Below, one piece after another: positions 44,222 through 55,009 of a DNA stretch of 64,000 nt; positions within the stretch are counted from its first letter, which is position 1, and each line of letters begins with the position of its first letter. The DNA is taken from the NCBI RefSeq assembly GCF_036320965.1, contig NC_092234.1, positions 40,428,505 through 40,492,504 on the forward strand, given 5' to 3'. This DNA is from Panulirus ornatus (lineage: Eukaryota; Arthropoda; Malacostraca; Decapoda; Palinuridae). A model generated the notes under the pieces. That model searched no databases and was not told where the DNA came from. It saw only the letters and a program-made list of their open reading frames with translations. The position numbers and the translations under genes were made by a program.

Positions 44222-45170
44222 ATGTATACATGGGGGAGACGGACGACCCCACCTGGCGTGTGGGGGAGACGGACGACCCCACCTGATGTGTGGGGGAGAC
44301 GGACGACCCCACCTGCGGTGTGGGGGAGACGGACGACCCCACCTGATGTGTGGGGGAGACGGACGACCCCACCTGGCGTGTGGGGGAGACGGACGACCCC
44401 ACCTGGCGTGTGGGGGAGACGAACGACCCCACCTGCTGTGTGGGGGAGACGGACGACCCCACCTGGTGTGTGGGGGAGACGGACGACCCCACCTGGTGTG
44501 TGGAAGAGACGGACGACCCCACCTGCGGTGTGGGGGAGACGGACGACCCCACCTGGTGTGTGGGGGAGACGGACGACCCCACCTGGCGTGTGGGGGAGAC
44601 GGACGACCCCTCCTGGCGTGTGGGGGAGACGGACGACCCCACCTGGCGTGTGGGGGAGACGGACGACCCCACCTGGTGTGTGGGAGAGACGGACGACCCC
44701 TCCTGGCGTGTGGGGGAGACGGACGACCCCACCTGGCGTGTGGGGGAGACGGACGACCCCACCTGGTGTGTGGGAGAGACGGACGACCCCACCTGCGGTG
44801 TGGGGGAGACGGACGACCCCTCCTGGCGTGTGGGGGAGACGGACGACCCCACCTGCTGTGTGGGGGAGACGGACGACCCCACCTGGCGTGTGGGGGAGAC
44901 GGACGACCCCACCTGGCGTGTGGGGGAGACGGACGACCCCACCTGCTGTGTGGGGGAGACGGACGACCCCACCTGCTGTGTGGGGGAGACGGACGACCCC
45001 ACCTGATGTGTGGGGGAGACGGACGACCCCACCTGGCGTGTGGGGGAGACGGACGACCCCACCTGCTGTGTGGGGGAGACGGACGACCCCACCTGGCGTG
45101 TGGGGGAGACGGACGACCCCACCTGCTGTGTGGGGGAGACGGACGACCCCACCTGCTGTGTGGGGGAGGG
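44222..45170 (+). repeat. 30-bp minisatellite, about 31 copies
   Basis: Core TGGGGGAGACGGACGACCCC followed by ACCTGGCGTG. The hypervariable position after CCTG (GCG, GTG, CTG, CGG, ATG) and an ACC/TCC switch distinguish units. It is a multiple of 3, so a ten-residue periodic frame is open on both strands, giving the misleading 571-codon minus-strand frame. Confidence 0.97.
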
Positions 45171-45284
45171 AGGTGTCCCCCTCACTTGGTGTGTGCTCAC
45201 TATATAATGTATGAAGGGATCTGATGGTGTGGAAACTTCGTGTACTTTGGATCCTCGGAGATAAGATGAGGTTATTTATATATG

Positions 45285-45395
45285 TATGTCGTATGTGTGT
45301 ATGTGTATCACGTCTGTGTGTATGTGTATCACGTCTGTGTGTATGTGTATCACGTATGTGTGTATGCGTATGACGTATGTGTGTATGTGTATGGT
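45285..45395 (+). repeat. About 25-bp repeat, four copies
   Basis: GTGTGTATGTGTATCACGTC-type units, probably derived from a (GT)n tract. Confidence 0.85.
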
Positions 45396-45584
45396 GGTGG
45401 GATGTGGCTGTTATATAAGGTAGTGTAGAATGACCTGAGAATGTGTCGTGTTTTACGTCAGGAATTGTTACGTTCAGAATCATTTATAGACAATGTGTTT
45501 TGTACATAATAGAATCAGTTATTGTGTCATCAAGTGAAGCACTGGACCGGAGTGACTGGTGGGGGTTGTGGACTACGCTAGGGC

Positions 45585-45798
45585 AGGGGGCGGTGGGTCA
45601 GCACGGGGCAGGGGGCGGTGGGTCAGGACGGGGCAGGGGGCGGTGGGTCAGGACGGGGCAGGGGGCGGTGGGTCAGGACGGGGCTGGGGGCGGTGGGTCA
45701 GGACGGGGCAGGGGGCGGTGGGTCAGCACGGGGCAGGGGGCGGTGGGTCAGGACGGGGCAGGGGGCGGTGGGTCAGGACGGGGCAGGGGGCGGTGGGT
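45585..45798 (+). repeat. 25-bp G-rich minisatellite, about nine copies
   Basis: Core GGGGCAGGGGGCGGTGGGTC followed by AGGAC. Each unit holds three runs of three or more Gs, so the plus strand has strong G-quadruplex potential. Confidence 0.94.
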
Positions 45799-45858
45799 TG
45801 GGGTCGTGCCTGGCGGGCGGACTGCCTGCCTGACGTATTCCTGAAGTGTGCCATCCCC

Positions 45859-45891
<33 letters not shown>

Positions 45892-46930
45892 TGGACGGGG
45901 CGGCCGCCGCTGGGGACGCTGGACAGGAGTGGCCTCTTGTTGTTAAGAACCGTCAAGTTCATTGATTTCCTCAGGTCTTACTGGTGGAGGGGCGCCGGCC
46001 GCCTGCAGGGGCAAGTGTCCTCCCTCCACACACACAGAGTGAGTGCCTCCCGCTGTGAGAGCAGAGGTCCTCTCGTCACCGTAACGCAGGTCAGGTGCTC
46101 CTCCCGCGTCGCTCTCCCTGCAGCAGGCACGCTCCTCCTCCGCTCGTGTACGTCGGTCATTACCGCACGCATCGCTCGCTCTTTCGTGTGATGAACAAGA
46201 ACGAAACATTCGTTAACTGGACCGTAGCACAGAAAGACCACGAACCAAACTTCTCAAAATGTCGGCCCGTCAATAAATGAAACACTTGTGACGTCATATC
46301 TGGCGGAAGCGAATGCTTTGAAAAATTACTTCAGGTTTGGTTGGTCGTGAGTTAAGTAAGGAGTGTCCTCTTATCATTCAGCCAAGGTTATATTTATATA
46401 TTACATAATTTCGCAAGTTAACAACTAGACTACCAGGTCAAGTCAGGTCACACGAGGTCGGCCCGCCATGTCCGGGTTCTCCCAATTTAGTTGGAATTAA
46501 CTGCGATGATTTTTATGTGGCGGGCAACAGATCTGGGACAGACCTCAAGTAATTGGGAGCATATCCAGCGGTGCGGGCTGTAGTGGAGGGGACTTACCCG
46601 ACCCACTCATTACTCACAGGCCAATCATCTCACAACCTACAACATAAAACTACTCTAAATATAAATATATTTTTCGTTGAGTTTGTTTAATGGAAATCTC
46701 ATTCCAGCCAGACCATCTGGTGAGGGGGTTATGGCACTTGAGGCCTGGTGACCAAAGACCAACTGTCCTTGCTACGTGGTCCGCTGGGCCAAGGGAAGGA
46801 TATGTGACTGTGGTCCGGGTAATGTGACAAGAGACAGGGTTTACGCTGCTCCTGCCCGGTGTGAATCATAGTACACTAGATACAATGTAACAACCTTATA
46901 AGACAATAGTATTGCCAATAGTTATCAGAT
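45799..46930. other. Mostly unique stretch
   Basis: (TG)n at 45862-45888, then a CpG-containing GC-rich patch at 45890-46170. No exon or domain supported. Rest is AT-richer unique DNA. Confidence 0.4.
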
Positions 46931-46931
46931 T

Positions 46932-46977
<46 letters not shown>
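46931..46977. repeat. (CA)n-(TA)n microsatellite
   Basis: Short CA run followed by (TA)n next to the LINE-A copy. Confidence 0.95.
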
Positions 46978-46979
<2 letters not shown>

Positions 46980-47019
46980 CAAAAGGCCACAGTAGTGCGC
47001 GTGTCTAGTATATGCATAT

Positions 47020-47635
47020 AGCACAACCCTATCTATAGCTCATGCCTCTCAACCATAAGAACATTGATGGGACTGCTGTACCTTCACATTATCTTTCAAC
47101 TTCCTCATTTCACACACTCTTCCAAACTCATCTCCAACTTCTGCAGTTTCTCACTCGAATCCGCCACCAGTTCTGTAACAGCAAACAACTTCCCAGGCGC
47201 TCTCATCTCCAACAGATTGCATACTCGCCCCTCTCTCCACGATTCCATGGGGACATCACACACCCCTGCCGCAGACCAACCTCTACTTGGAACCATTCGC
47301 TCTCCTCTCTTCCTACTCGTACACATGCCTTACATCCTTGATAGAAACTTCTAAGTGTTTCTAGCAGCTCTCCTCCCACACCATATACTCTTAAGACCTG
47401 CCACAAGGCATCTGTCAACCTTATTACATGCCTTCTCCAGATCCATAAATGTCACATACAAATTCATATGTTTCTGTAAATATTTCTCACCCACATTCTT
47501 TAAAGCAAAGGCCTGATCCACAAATCCTTTACCACTTCTGAAACCACACTGCTCCTCCCCAAACTGATGCTCTGTATATGCCATTACTCTCAATCAATAC
47601 CATCCCATACAACTTACCAGATATACTCGCACACG
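47020..47635 (-). mobile_element. LINE-A copy with internal deletions
   Basis: Minus-strand frames encode EHQFGEEQCGFRSGKGFVDQ, YVTFMDLEKACNKVDR, then ALWQVLRVYGVGGELLE, GCKACVRVGREESEWF and GLRQGCVMSPW, then jump to ELVADSSEKLQKL. Compared with the 51 kb copy, the segment after CVMSPW up to about residue 138 is deleted, and about 260 bp between 47090 and 47105 (51065 to 51330 of the other copy) is missing. The FxDD active site is destroyed. Confidence 0.88.
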
Positions 47636-47699
47636 TATGGTTCAGTATTTTGAACACTCGCCTTTCTCCCGTTGTCTTCATACAATGGCACTATACATG

Positions 47700-47835
47700 C
47701 ATTCTGCTAATCCCCTGGGGATAGGGGAGAAAGAAAACCACCCACGTGTCTCCTGCCTGTTTAAAAAGCGACTAAGAGGTGTGGGAGTAGGGAAGGGCGG
47801 AGAACCTCCCCACCTGTATTACTTTCTAAAATGAT
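47700..47835 (+). mobile_element. Element S, partial and diverged
   Basis: CCCCTGGGGATAGGGGAGAA, GCGACTAAGAGG and GGAGAACCTCCCC match the first 120 bp of element S. The 3' part is absent. Confidence 0.65.
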
Positions 47836-47929
47836 CACTGGAGAGATCCAAGCGAGGATAAAGGATATATTCTTATAAAGTTGAGTCATCTGTTCTTCGT
47901 GTTTCTCTACTTACTTGGAAAATTGAAAG

Positions 47930-47930
<1 letters not shown>

Positions 47931-48012
<82 letters not shown>
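47931..48012. repeat. (TA)n microsatellite
   Basis: About 40 uninterrupted TA dinucleotides. Confidence 0.97.
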
Positions 48013-48017
<5 letters not shown>

Positions 48018-48125
48018 GCACAAGAAGGATTCGAACTCCCGCCACCTGTGTGAGAGAGAGGAGCGTAACCCCACACCCGTGGAGGACATGGTGTGCGTCA
48101 TTGTACGCGCTCGTATCATGCCAAC
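48013..48125 (-). mobile_element. tRNA-derived SINE fragment
   Basis: Read on the minus strand: GGGGTTACGCTCC, then TCTCACACAGGTGGCGGG, then AGTTCGAATCC. The last is a near-perfect pol III B box and the layout is that of a tRNA anticodon and T arm. It abuts the TA microsatellite, which may be its tail. The plus-strand frame across it is not a gene. Confidence 0.6.
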
Positions 48126-48443
48126 ACTCAGGTGGGAGATCATCCTGTGTGTGGGTCAGCCTTGGTTGACTAAGGTCATGTCAGGGTGGGTCAATCTAGT
48201 CTCTCCCCGGCCCTGGACACAGGAGTTCCGTCACTGTGGTAATGAGTGGCGTCCAGTAGTGGTCATGGTTCCGGCCGTCAGCAGGTGAGGTGTCGGGAGG
48301 TGATGTGCTCCCTGGCTGGGGGCCCCCCTGGCCACCCAGGCCGGGCTGAGGGAGGGAGAGAGGAGGAGGGGGGGATGCTCTGTGGGGTAGTTGTCATGTG
48401 TCACACATGTTCAGCGGTGCTCGTGTGGCCCACACTACACCTT

Positions 48444-48445
<2 letters not shown>
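48126..48445. other. Unique spacer
   Basis: GC-rich sequence without a supported exon. Confidence 0.35.

Positions 48446-48477
<32 letters not shown>
48446..48477 (+). repeat. Poly-A tract
   Basis: About 32 A residues. Could be a retroposon tail, but no recognisable element precedes it. Confidence 0.9.
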
Positions 48478-48482
<5 letters not shown>

Positions 48483-48762
48483 ATGTAGGTCCAGTTAGAT
48501 AGGGCGGTATTTTCCTGTAAACACTGCCTTAAACACAGTTTACACTTTTTACATTTCTTTTCCAAAGTTTGTTGTTGTTTTTGTTGTTGTATGGCGTGCC
48601 GGTGGGTCGGTGTCAAGGTCATAAATAACAGTTGATAACCAGGTCATAACAACGTGATGATCGACCCCCAACACCTGCCTGACGGAGGAGTGGCGGGGGG
48701 AGGCTGAGGCTCGGCCGGTCCTCCTCCTCCTCCTGGTCATTGTTATCCTCACCAGGTGTCGC

Positions 48763-49012
48763 GTCCACCGGCCGGCACCGTGCACCAGGTGAGGCACGGC
48801 CGGCACCGTGCACCAGGTGAGGCACGGCCGGCACCGTGCACCAGGTGAGGCACGGCCGGCACCGTGCACCAGGTGAGGCACGGCCGGCACCGTGCACCAG
48901 GTGAGGCACGGCCGGCACCGTGCACCAGGTGAGGCACGGCCGGCACCGTGCACCAGGTGAGGCACGGCCGGCACCGTGCACCAGGTGAGGCACGGCCGGG
49001 ACCGTGCACCAG
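48763..49012 (+). repeat. 28-bp minisatellite carrying 5' splice-site-like motifs, nine copies
   Basis: Core CACCAGGTGAGGCACGGCCG followed by GCACCGTG. Each unit contains CAGGTGAGG, an eight-of-nine match to the 5' splice-site consensus, plus GCCGGC and GTGCAC palindromes. Confidence 0.94.
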
Positions 49013-49499
49013 GTAAGGTTGGGTGGATACACAGCAATGCAAGTTGAACTTTGTTGGTTTAACAACTTCATATTAATCTGCAAGAAGGAAAGTGGGCTTT
49101 TCGTAGGTCAATATGGACCCAGTTACACATTTTCCAAGAAAAAAAAAAGCTATAAAAACAATGTCTTTGGATGTATAAGAATCAACTTCTTGTCCAGAGT
49201 TAGGCATTGACTGTGGGGAAAGAGAAGGTATAACGGCCCATCCTGGTGTGGTTAGGCTCGACATAGGTAGTATGGGAAGAAGCTTCCACTGGCTCGGTAC
49301 GTGTGGACGTGCCAGTCGTCGACACAAGAGCAGAGTGGCCGAGACGATACGGTCACAGCAGAGCGAGGTGGTGGGTAGCTGCAGGAGGGTTGGTGAGGTG
49401 GAAGGTTCCTCACTCTGGCTGTGTGAGGCAGGTGGAGGAGCAGCCACAGGCAGACGTGCAGGTAGCACACCTCACTCCGGCCCGGGGAAACCCCAGTAA
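49013..49499. other. Unique spacer
   Basis: No tandem repeat. Frames on both strands around 49250-49500 are open for 65-130 codons but unrecognised. Confidence 0.35.
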
Positions 49500-49815
49500 A
49501 TGATTACGTCACCTGTACACCAACCCCAGCTTGTGGCCAGGTCAGCAGGGGTCACCTGTACACCAACCCCAGCTTGTGGCCAGGTCAGCAGGGGTCACCT
49601 GTGCACCAACCCCAGCTTGTGGCCAGGTCAGCAGGGGTCACCAGTACACCAACCCCAGCTTGTGGCCGGGTCAGCAGGGGTCACCTGTGCAACACCCCCA
49701 GCTTGTGGCCGGGTCAGCAGGGGTCACCTGTACACCTACCCCAGCTTGTGGCCAGGTCAGCAGGGGTCACCTGTGCACCAGCCCCAGCTTGTGGCCGGGT
49801 CAGCAGGGGTCACCA
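49500..49815 (+). repeat. 43-bp minisatellite, seven copies
   Basis: Core CCCAGCTTGTGGCCAGGTCA followed by GCAGGGGTCACCTGTACACCAAC. Same length as the 20.4 kb array but unrelated in sequence. Confidence 0.93.
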
Positions 49816-49979
49816 CCCACGGGATGATAAGGAAATGCTTGCCCGCTGATGATGTTGTGAGTGTGAGGGAGGCAGCAGGACACAGATGTAGCCCCTCTCA
49901 CTAGCAACACTTTGTACACTGCGACGGTGAGGTGGGTCGAGTGCCGTGCCAGAAGCCAGGGACTGAGCCTAGAGCACGA

Positions 49980-50107
49980 CAGGACGACCCTTGAGAATAT
50001 GATTTGTGTGACGACCTGACCTTAAGGTTACACACAGGTTAGGTTATCTTGCCCAGGGGTCGTACTGTCGTATTCAAGGGTCGTACCGTCGTGCTCGAGG
50101 GTCAACC
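49980..50107 (+). repeat. Dispersed 21-mer repeat, locus 4
   Basis: GACGACCCTTGAGAATATGA and GACCTGACCTTAAGGTTAC (head-like) followed by about two and a half 21-bp units: GGTCGTACTGTCGTATTCAA and GGTCGTACCGTCGTGCTCGA. Confidence 0.8.
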
Positions 50108-50367
50108 ATCTGCTCTGCCGCGTGTGTGTGTGTGTGTTCTGGGGTGCTCACGAGCGTCAGCGGAGCTGGTCCTCACCCTCACAGTCGGCCTCCAGTGAGA
50201 AGCACTCGAACGTGGGGGTTGAGGGAGAGGTGTGGGCGCTGACCTCGTGAGACTTAGCTTGGGTCGCTCTTATTACACGTGAGAGTAAAGCTCACATTGG
50301 AACACCTCCACACACCTCTACTATGGCTTCCATTTACACACGTTTGTATATTATGCCGCTACTTGCC

Positions 50368-50372
<5 letters not shown>

Positions 50373-50447
<75 letters not shown>
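50373..50447. repeat. (TA)n microsatellite at LINE-A 3' tail
   Basis: Uninterrupted TA run that joins directly to the LINE-A tail (AGCGACAAAGTATAAATA on the minus strand). Confidence 0.97.
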
Positions 50448-50453
<6 letters not shown>

Positions 50454-51903
50454 CTTTGTCGCTGTCTCCCGCGTTTGCGAGGTAGCGCAAGGAAACAGAC
50501 GAAAGAAATGGCCCAACCCCCCCCCCCCCATACACATGTATATACATACGTCCACACACGCAAATATACATACCTACACAGCTTTCCATGGTTTATCCCA
50601 GACGCTTCACATGCCTTGATTCAATCCACTGACAGCACGTCAACCCCGGTATACCACATCGCTCCAATTCACTCTATTCCTTGCCCTCCTTTCACCCTCC
50701 TGCATGTTCAGGCCCCGATCACACAAAATCTTTTTCACTCCATCTTTCCACCTCCAATTTGGTCTCCCTCTTCTCCTTGCTCCCTCCACCTCCGACACAT
50801 ATATCCTCTTGGTCAATCTTTCCTCACTCATCCTCTCCATGTGCCCAAACCACTTCAAAACACCCTCTTCTGCTCTCTCAACCACGCTCTTTTTATTTCC
50901 ACACATCTCTCTTACCCTTACGTTACTCACTCGATCAAACCACCTCACACCACACATTGTCCTCAAACATCTCATTTCCAGCACATCCATCCTCCTGCGC
51001 ACAACTCTATCCATAGCCCACGCCTCGCAACCATACAACATTGTTGGAACCACTATTCCTTCAAACATACCCACTTTTGCTTTCCGAGATAATGTTCTCG
51101 ACTTCCACACATTCTTCAAGGCCCCCAGAATTTTCGCCCCCTCCCCCACCCTATGATCCACTTCCGCTTCCATGGTTCCATCCGCTGCCAGATCCACTCC
51201 CAGATATCTAAAACACTTCACTTCCTCCAGTTTTTCTCCATTCAAACTCACCTCCCAATTGACTTGACCCTCAACCCTACTGTACCTAATAACCTTGCTC
51301 TTATTCACATTTACTCTTAACTTTCTTCTTCCACACACTTTACCAAACTCAGTCACCAGCTTCTGCAGTTTCTCACATGAATCAGCCACCAGCGCTGTAT
51401 CATCAGTGAACAACAACTGACTCACTTCCCAAGCTCTCTCATCTCCAACAGACTTCATACTTGCCCCTCTTTCCAAAACTCTTGCATTTACCTCCCTAAC
51501 AACCCCATCCATAAACAAATTAAACAACCATGGAGACATCACACACCCCTGCCGCAAACCTACATTCACTGAGAACCAATCACTTTCCTCTCTTCCTACA
51601 CGTACACATGCCTTACATCCTCGATAAAAACTTTTCACTGCTTCTAACAACTTTCCTCCCACACCATATATTCTTAATACCTTCCACAGAGCATCTCTAT
51701 CAACTCTATCATATGCCTTCTCCAGATCCATAAATGCTACATACAAATCCATTTGCTTTTCTAAGTATTTCTCACATACATTCTTCAAAGCAAACACCTG
51801 ATCCACACATCCTCTACCACTTCTGAAACCACACTGCTCTTCCCCAATCTGATGCTCTGTACATGCCTTCACCCTCTCAATCAATACCCTCCCATATAAT
51901 TTA
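50448..51903 (-). mobile_element. LINE-A, longest copy, 5'-truncated non-LTR retrotransposon
   Basis: Minus-strand element. The 5' end is cut inside the reverse-transcriptase domain against a TA microsatellite. A 1.24-kb frame follows (50640-51884), then a 3' UTR of about 190 bp with GTGCTGTCAGTGGATTGAAT, a G run, the conserved GCTACCTCGCAAACGCGGGA and GACAGCGACAAAGTATAAAT, ending in a TA microsatellite. Endonuclease and the N-terminal RT part are absent. Fragments of the same family lie at 16.0, 25.3, 32.2 and 47.0 kb. Confidence 0.93.
50640..51884 (-). CDS. LINE-A reverse transcriptase, C-terminal 414 residues
   Basis: Uninterrupted frame, by far the best real protein signature in the window. 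Motifs in order: CGFRSGRGCVDQ (residues 18-29), AFMDLEKAYDRV (50-61, first catalytic Asp at 53), GLRQGCVMSPWLFNLFMDG (109-127), LLFTDDTALVADS (157-169) at the catalytic position where [FY]ADD is expected, KSKVIRYSR (196-203), KCFRYLGVDL (223-232), and the C-terminal VLKWFGHMERM (342-352). It would reverse-transcribe the element's own RNA at a nicked target site. The A-to-T change in FADD and loss of the N terminus make this copy probably inactive. The initiating Met is only the first in the remaining frame; the homology continues upstream (GRVLIERV). Clade not assigned. Confidence 0.92.
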   Translation of the reverse strand: MIERVKACTEHQIGEEQCGFRSGRGCVDQVFALKNVCEKYLEKQMDLYVAFMDLEKAYDRVDRDALWKVLRIYGVGGKLLEAVKSFYRGCKACVRVGREESDWFSVNVGLRQGCVMSPWLFNLFMDGVVREVNARVLERGASMKSVGDERAWEVSQLLFTDDTALVADSCEKLQKLVTEFGKVCGRRKLRVNVNKSKVIRYSRVEGQVNWEVSLNGEKLEEVKCFRYLGVDLAADGTMEAEVDHRVGEGAKILGALKNVWKSRTLSRKAKVGMFEGIVVPTMLYGCEAWAMDRVVRRRMDVLEMRCLRTMCGVRWFDRVSNVRVREMCGNKKSVVERAEEGVLKWFGHMERMSEERLTKRIYVSEVEGARRRGRPNWRWKDGVKKILCDRGLNMQEGERRARNRVNWSDVVYRG

Positions 51904-51980
<77 letters not shown>

Positions 51981-52001
51981 GTGTGTGTGTGTGTGTGTGT
52001 G
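51904..52001. repeat. (TA)n-(TG)n microsatellite at the broken 5' end of LINE-A
   Basis: (TA)n at 51904-51979 followed by (TG)n to 52001. Confidence 0.97.
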
Positions 52002-52204
52002 TGATCATGCCACTTGAAGGATCATACATGTGGTGGAGGAGGTGATGAAGAAGAGGAGGTCGTGTCAGGCCGTGTGTGAGGCAGGGGAGGCGGGACGCGT
52101 GGGGAGGGGGGGGGGGGAGGCAGGAGGAGGGGAGACATAAACACAACTTTCATGATTTGTGAATCAAGTAAACAACTGTCAGAGTGAGGAAGACTTGACG
52201 TTAG

Positions 52205-53790
52205 CAGGTACACATGAACCATGACATACAACAGGTGTAATACACATGAACCGTGACATACAACAGGTGTAATACACATGAACCGTGACATACAACAGGT
52301 GTAATACACATGAACCGTGACATACAACAGATGTAATACACATGAACCATGACATACAACAGGTGTAATACACATGAACCATGACATACAACAGGTGTAA
52401 TACACATGAACCGTGACATACAACAGGTGTAATACACATGAACCATGACATACAACAGGTGTAATACAGATGAACCGTGACATACAACAGGTGTAATACA
52501 CATGAACCGTGACATACAACAGATGTAATACACATGAACCGTGACATACAACAGATGTAATACACATGAACCGTGACATACAACAGATGTAATACACATG
52601 AACCATGACATACAACAGGTGTAATACACATGAACCATGACATACAACAGGTGTAATACACATGAACCATGACGTACAACAGGTGTAATACACATGAACC
52701 ATGACGTACAACAGGTGTAATACACATGAACCATGACATACAACAGGTGTAATACACATGAACCCGTGACATACAACAGATGTAATACACATGAACCGTG
52801 ACATACAACAGATGTAATACACATGAACCATGACATACAACAGGTGTAATACACAATGAAACCATGAATACAACAGGTGTAATACACATGAACCCGTGAC
52901 TACAACAGGTGTAATACACATGAACCATGACATACAACAGGTGTAATACACATGAACCATGACATACAACAGTGTAATACACATGAACCGTGACAATACA
53001 ACAGATGTAATACACATGAACCGTGACATACAACAGATGTAATACACATGAACCGTGACATACAACAGATGTAATACACATGAACCATGACATACAACAG
53101 GTGTAATACACATGAACCATGACATACAACAGATGTAATACACATGAACCGTGACATACAACAGATGTAATACACATGAACCATGACATACAACAGGTGT
53201 AATACACATGAACCATGAAATACAACAGGTGTAATACACATGAACCGTGACATACAACAGGTGTAATACACATGAACCGTGACATACAACAGGTGTAATA
53301 CACATGAACCGTGACATACAACAGATATAATACACATGAACCATGACATACAACAGGTGTAATACACATGAACCATGACATACAACAGGTGTAATACACA
53401 TGAACCGTGACATACAACAGATGTAATACACATGAACCATGACATACAACAGGTGTAATACACATGAACCATGAAATACAACAGGTGTAATACACATGAA
53501 CCGTGACATACAACAGGTGTAATACACATGAACCATGACATACAACAGGTGTAATACACATGAACCATGACATACAACAGATATATAATACACATGAACC
53601 ATGACATACAACAGGTGTAATACACATGAACCATGACATACAACAGATGTAATACACATGAACCGTGACATACAACAGATGTAATACACATGAACCATGA
53701 CATACAACAGGTGTAATACACGTGAACCATGACATACAACAGATGTAATACACGTAAACGACCAGATCCAACATGTGTAATCCAGGTGAG
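52205..53790 (+). repeat. 32-bp minisatellite, about 49 copies
   Basis: Core GAACCATGACATACAACAGG followed by TGTAATACACAT. Two switches (CCATGA/CCGTGA and CAGGTG/CAGATG) vary almost independently. The minus strand is open for up to 590 codons for lack of stops. A cluster of single-base indels lies at about 52755-52995. Confidence 0.96.
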
Positions 53791-53924
53791 ACATGAGTTA
53801 GTTATGATCATGTGTTAAGTTCTTGTGTCGTGGATGATGAACGGTCGTGCTGGTCGTGATGACACGACACTCAAACTAAACATAATAATGTTGACTTATG
53901 TTTACTGATGAAGAAAGTTGTGAC

Positions 53925-54118
53925 CCCCCACCACCACCACCAGTTGTGACCCCCCCACCACCAGTTGTGACCCTCCACCACCACCACCACCTGTTGTGCC
54001 CCCCCCCCACCATCAGTTGTGACCCTCCACCACCACCTGTTGTGACCCTCCACCACCAGTTGTGACCCTCCACCACCACCACCACCACCTGTTGTGACCC
54101 TCCACCACCACCAGTTGT
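53925..54118 (+). repeat. Variable-length (CCA)n / AGTTGTGACC repeat
   Basis: About eight units made of (CCA)2-6 then GTTGTGACCC. Length differs by CCA number and C runs. Confidence 0.9.
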
Positions 54119-54200
54119 AGAGTGGTGCCCCCTCCAGAGGGTGTAGAGGACCTACCTACCGTCTCCTCCTGTACCTGTAGGTACGTCACTACAAGTGGGT

Positions 54201-54206
<6 letters not shown>

Positions 54207-54295
<89 letters not shown>
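54207..54295 (+). repeat. (CA)n microsatellite
   Basis: About 44 CA dinucleotides with one AA interruption. Confidence 0.97.
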
Positions 54296-54297
<2 letters not shown>

Positions 54298-54474
54298 GTA
54301 GGAGGGGCGCCCCGCCCCGTCCCGTCCTCATGTAAATGTGCCGGATCAACGACGCCTTTTAGTCGGGAGTTTTGCCAGCGTCGTCGTACGTTGCCGGCAT
54401 GTGGAACCTTCCCTTCCCGACCCACTTTGTTCAGAGATGATGAGTGAGGCTCAGCCCGCGACCCTGGCGGCGGG

Positions 54475-54886
54475 CCACCTGGGGCAGCCCACCCATCCTC
54501 GGGCCACCTGGGGCAGCCCACCCATCCTTGGGCCACCTGGGGCAGTCCACCCATCCTCGGGCCACCTGGAGCAGCCCACCCATCCTCGGGCCACCTGGGG
54601 CAGTCCACCCATCCTCGGGCCACCTGGGGCAGCCCACCCATCCTCGGGCCACCTGGGGCAGCCCACCCATCCTCGGGCCACCTGGGGCAGCCCACCCATC
54701 CTCGGGCCACCTGGGGCAGCCCACCCATCCTCGGGCCACCTGGGGCAGCCCACCCATCCTCGGGCCACCTGGGGCAGCCCACCCATCCTCGGGCCACCTG
54801 GGGCAGCCCACCCATCCTCGGGCCACCTGGGGCAGCCCACCCATCCTCGGGCCACCTGGGGCAGCCCACCCATCCTCGGGCCACCG
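54475..54886 (+). repeat. 29-bp minisatellite, about 14 copies
   Basis: Core CCACCTGGGGCAGCCCACCC followed by ATCCTCGGG. Very uniform; two early units have GCAGTCC. Confidence 0.95.
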
Positions 54887-55009
54887 TGGTCCAGGAAGGA
54901 GGCGGGGCTGGTTCTGTTCGTCTTGGGGAGTCGCAATTTCATGTTTGGGGGTAACGGGAAAAAAAGCGGGTTGTTTGGGTTTTAAGAAATGGGTTTTCTG
55001 GGTTTCTCA

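Noticed and set aside
43768..45483. 571-codon minus-strand frame with RLPHTPGGVV repeats
   Set aside because: Produced by the 30-bp array, which is a multiple of 3 and stop-free on both strands; the flanking parts are microsatellite and unique DNA without domain signal.
47881..48288. 135-codon plus frame after the TA microsatellite
   Set aside because: The first part is TA-repeat translation and the next part overlaps an antisense tRNA-derived SINE.
52022..53794. 590-codon Cys/Tyr/His-rich frame that could be read as a membrane protein
   Set aside because: Pure translation of the 32-bp minisatellite; neighbouring frames give the same periodic peptide.
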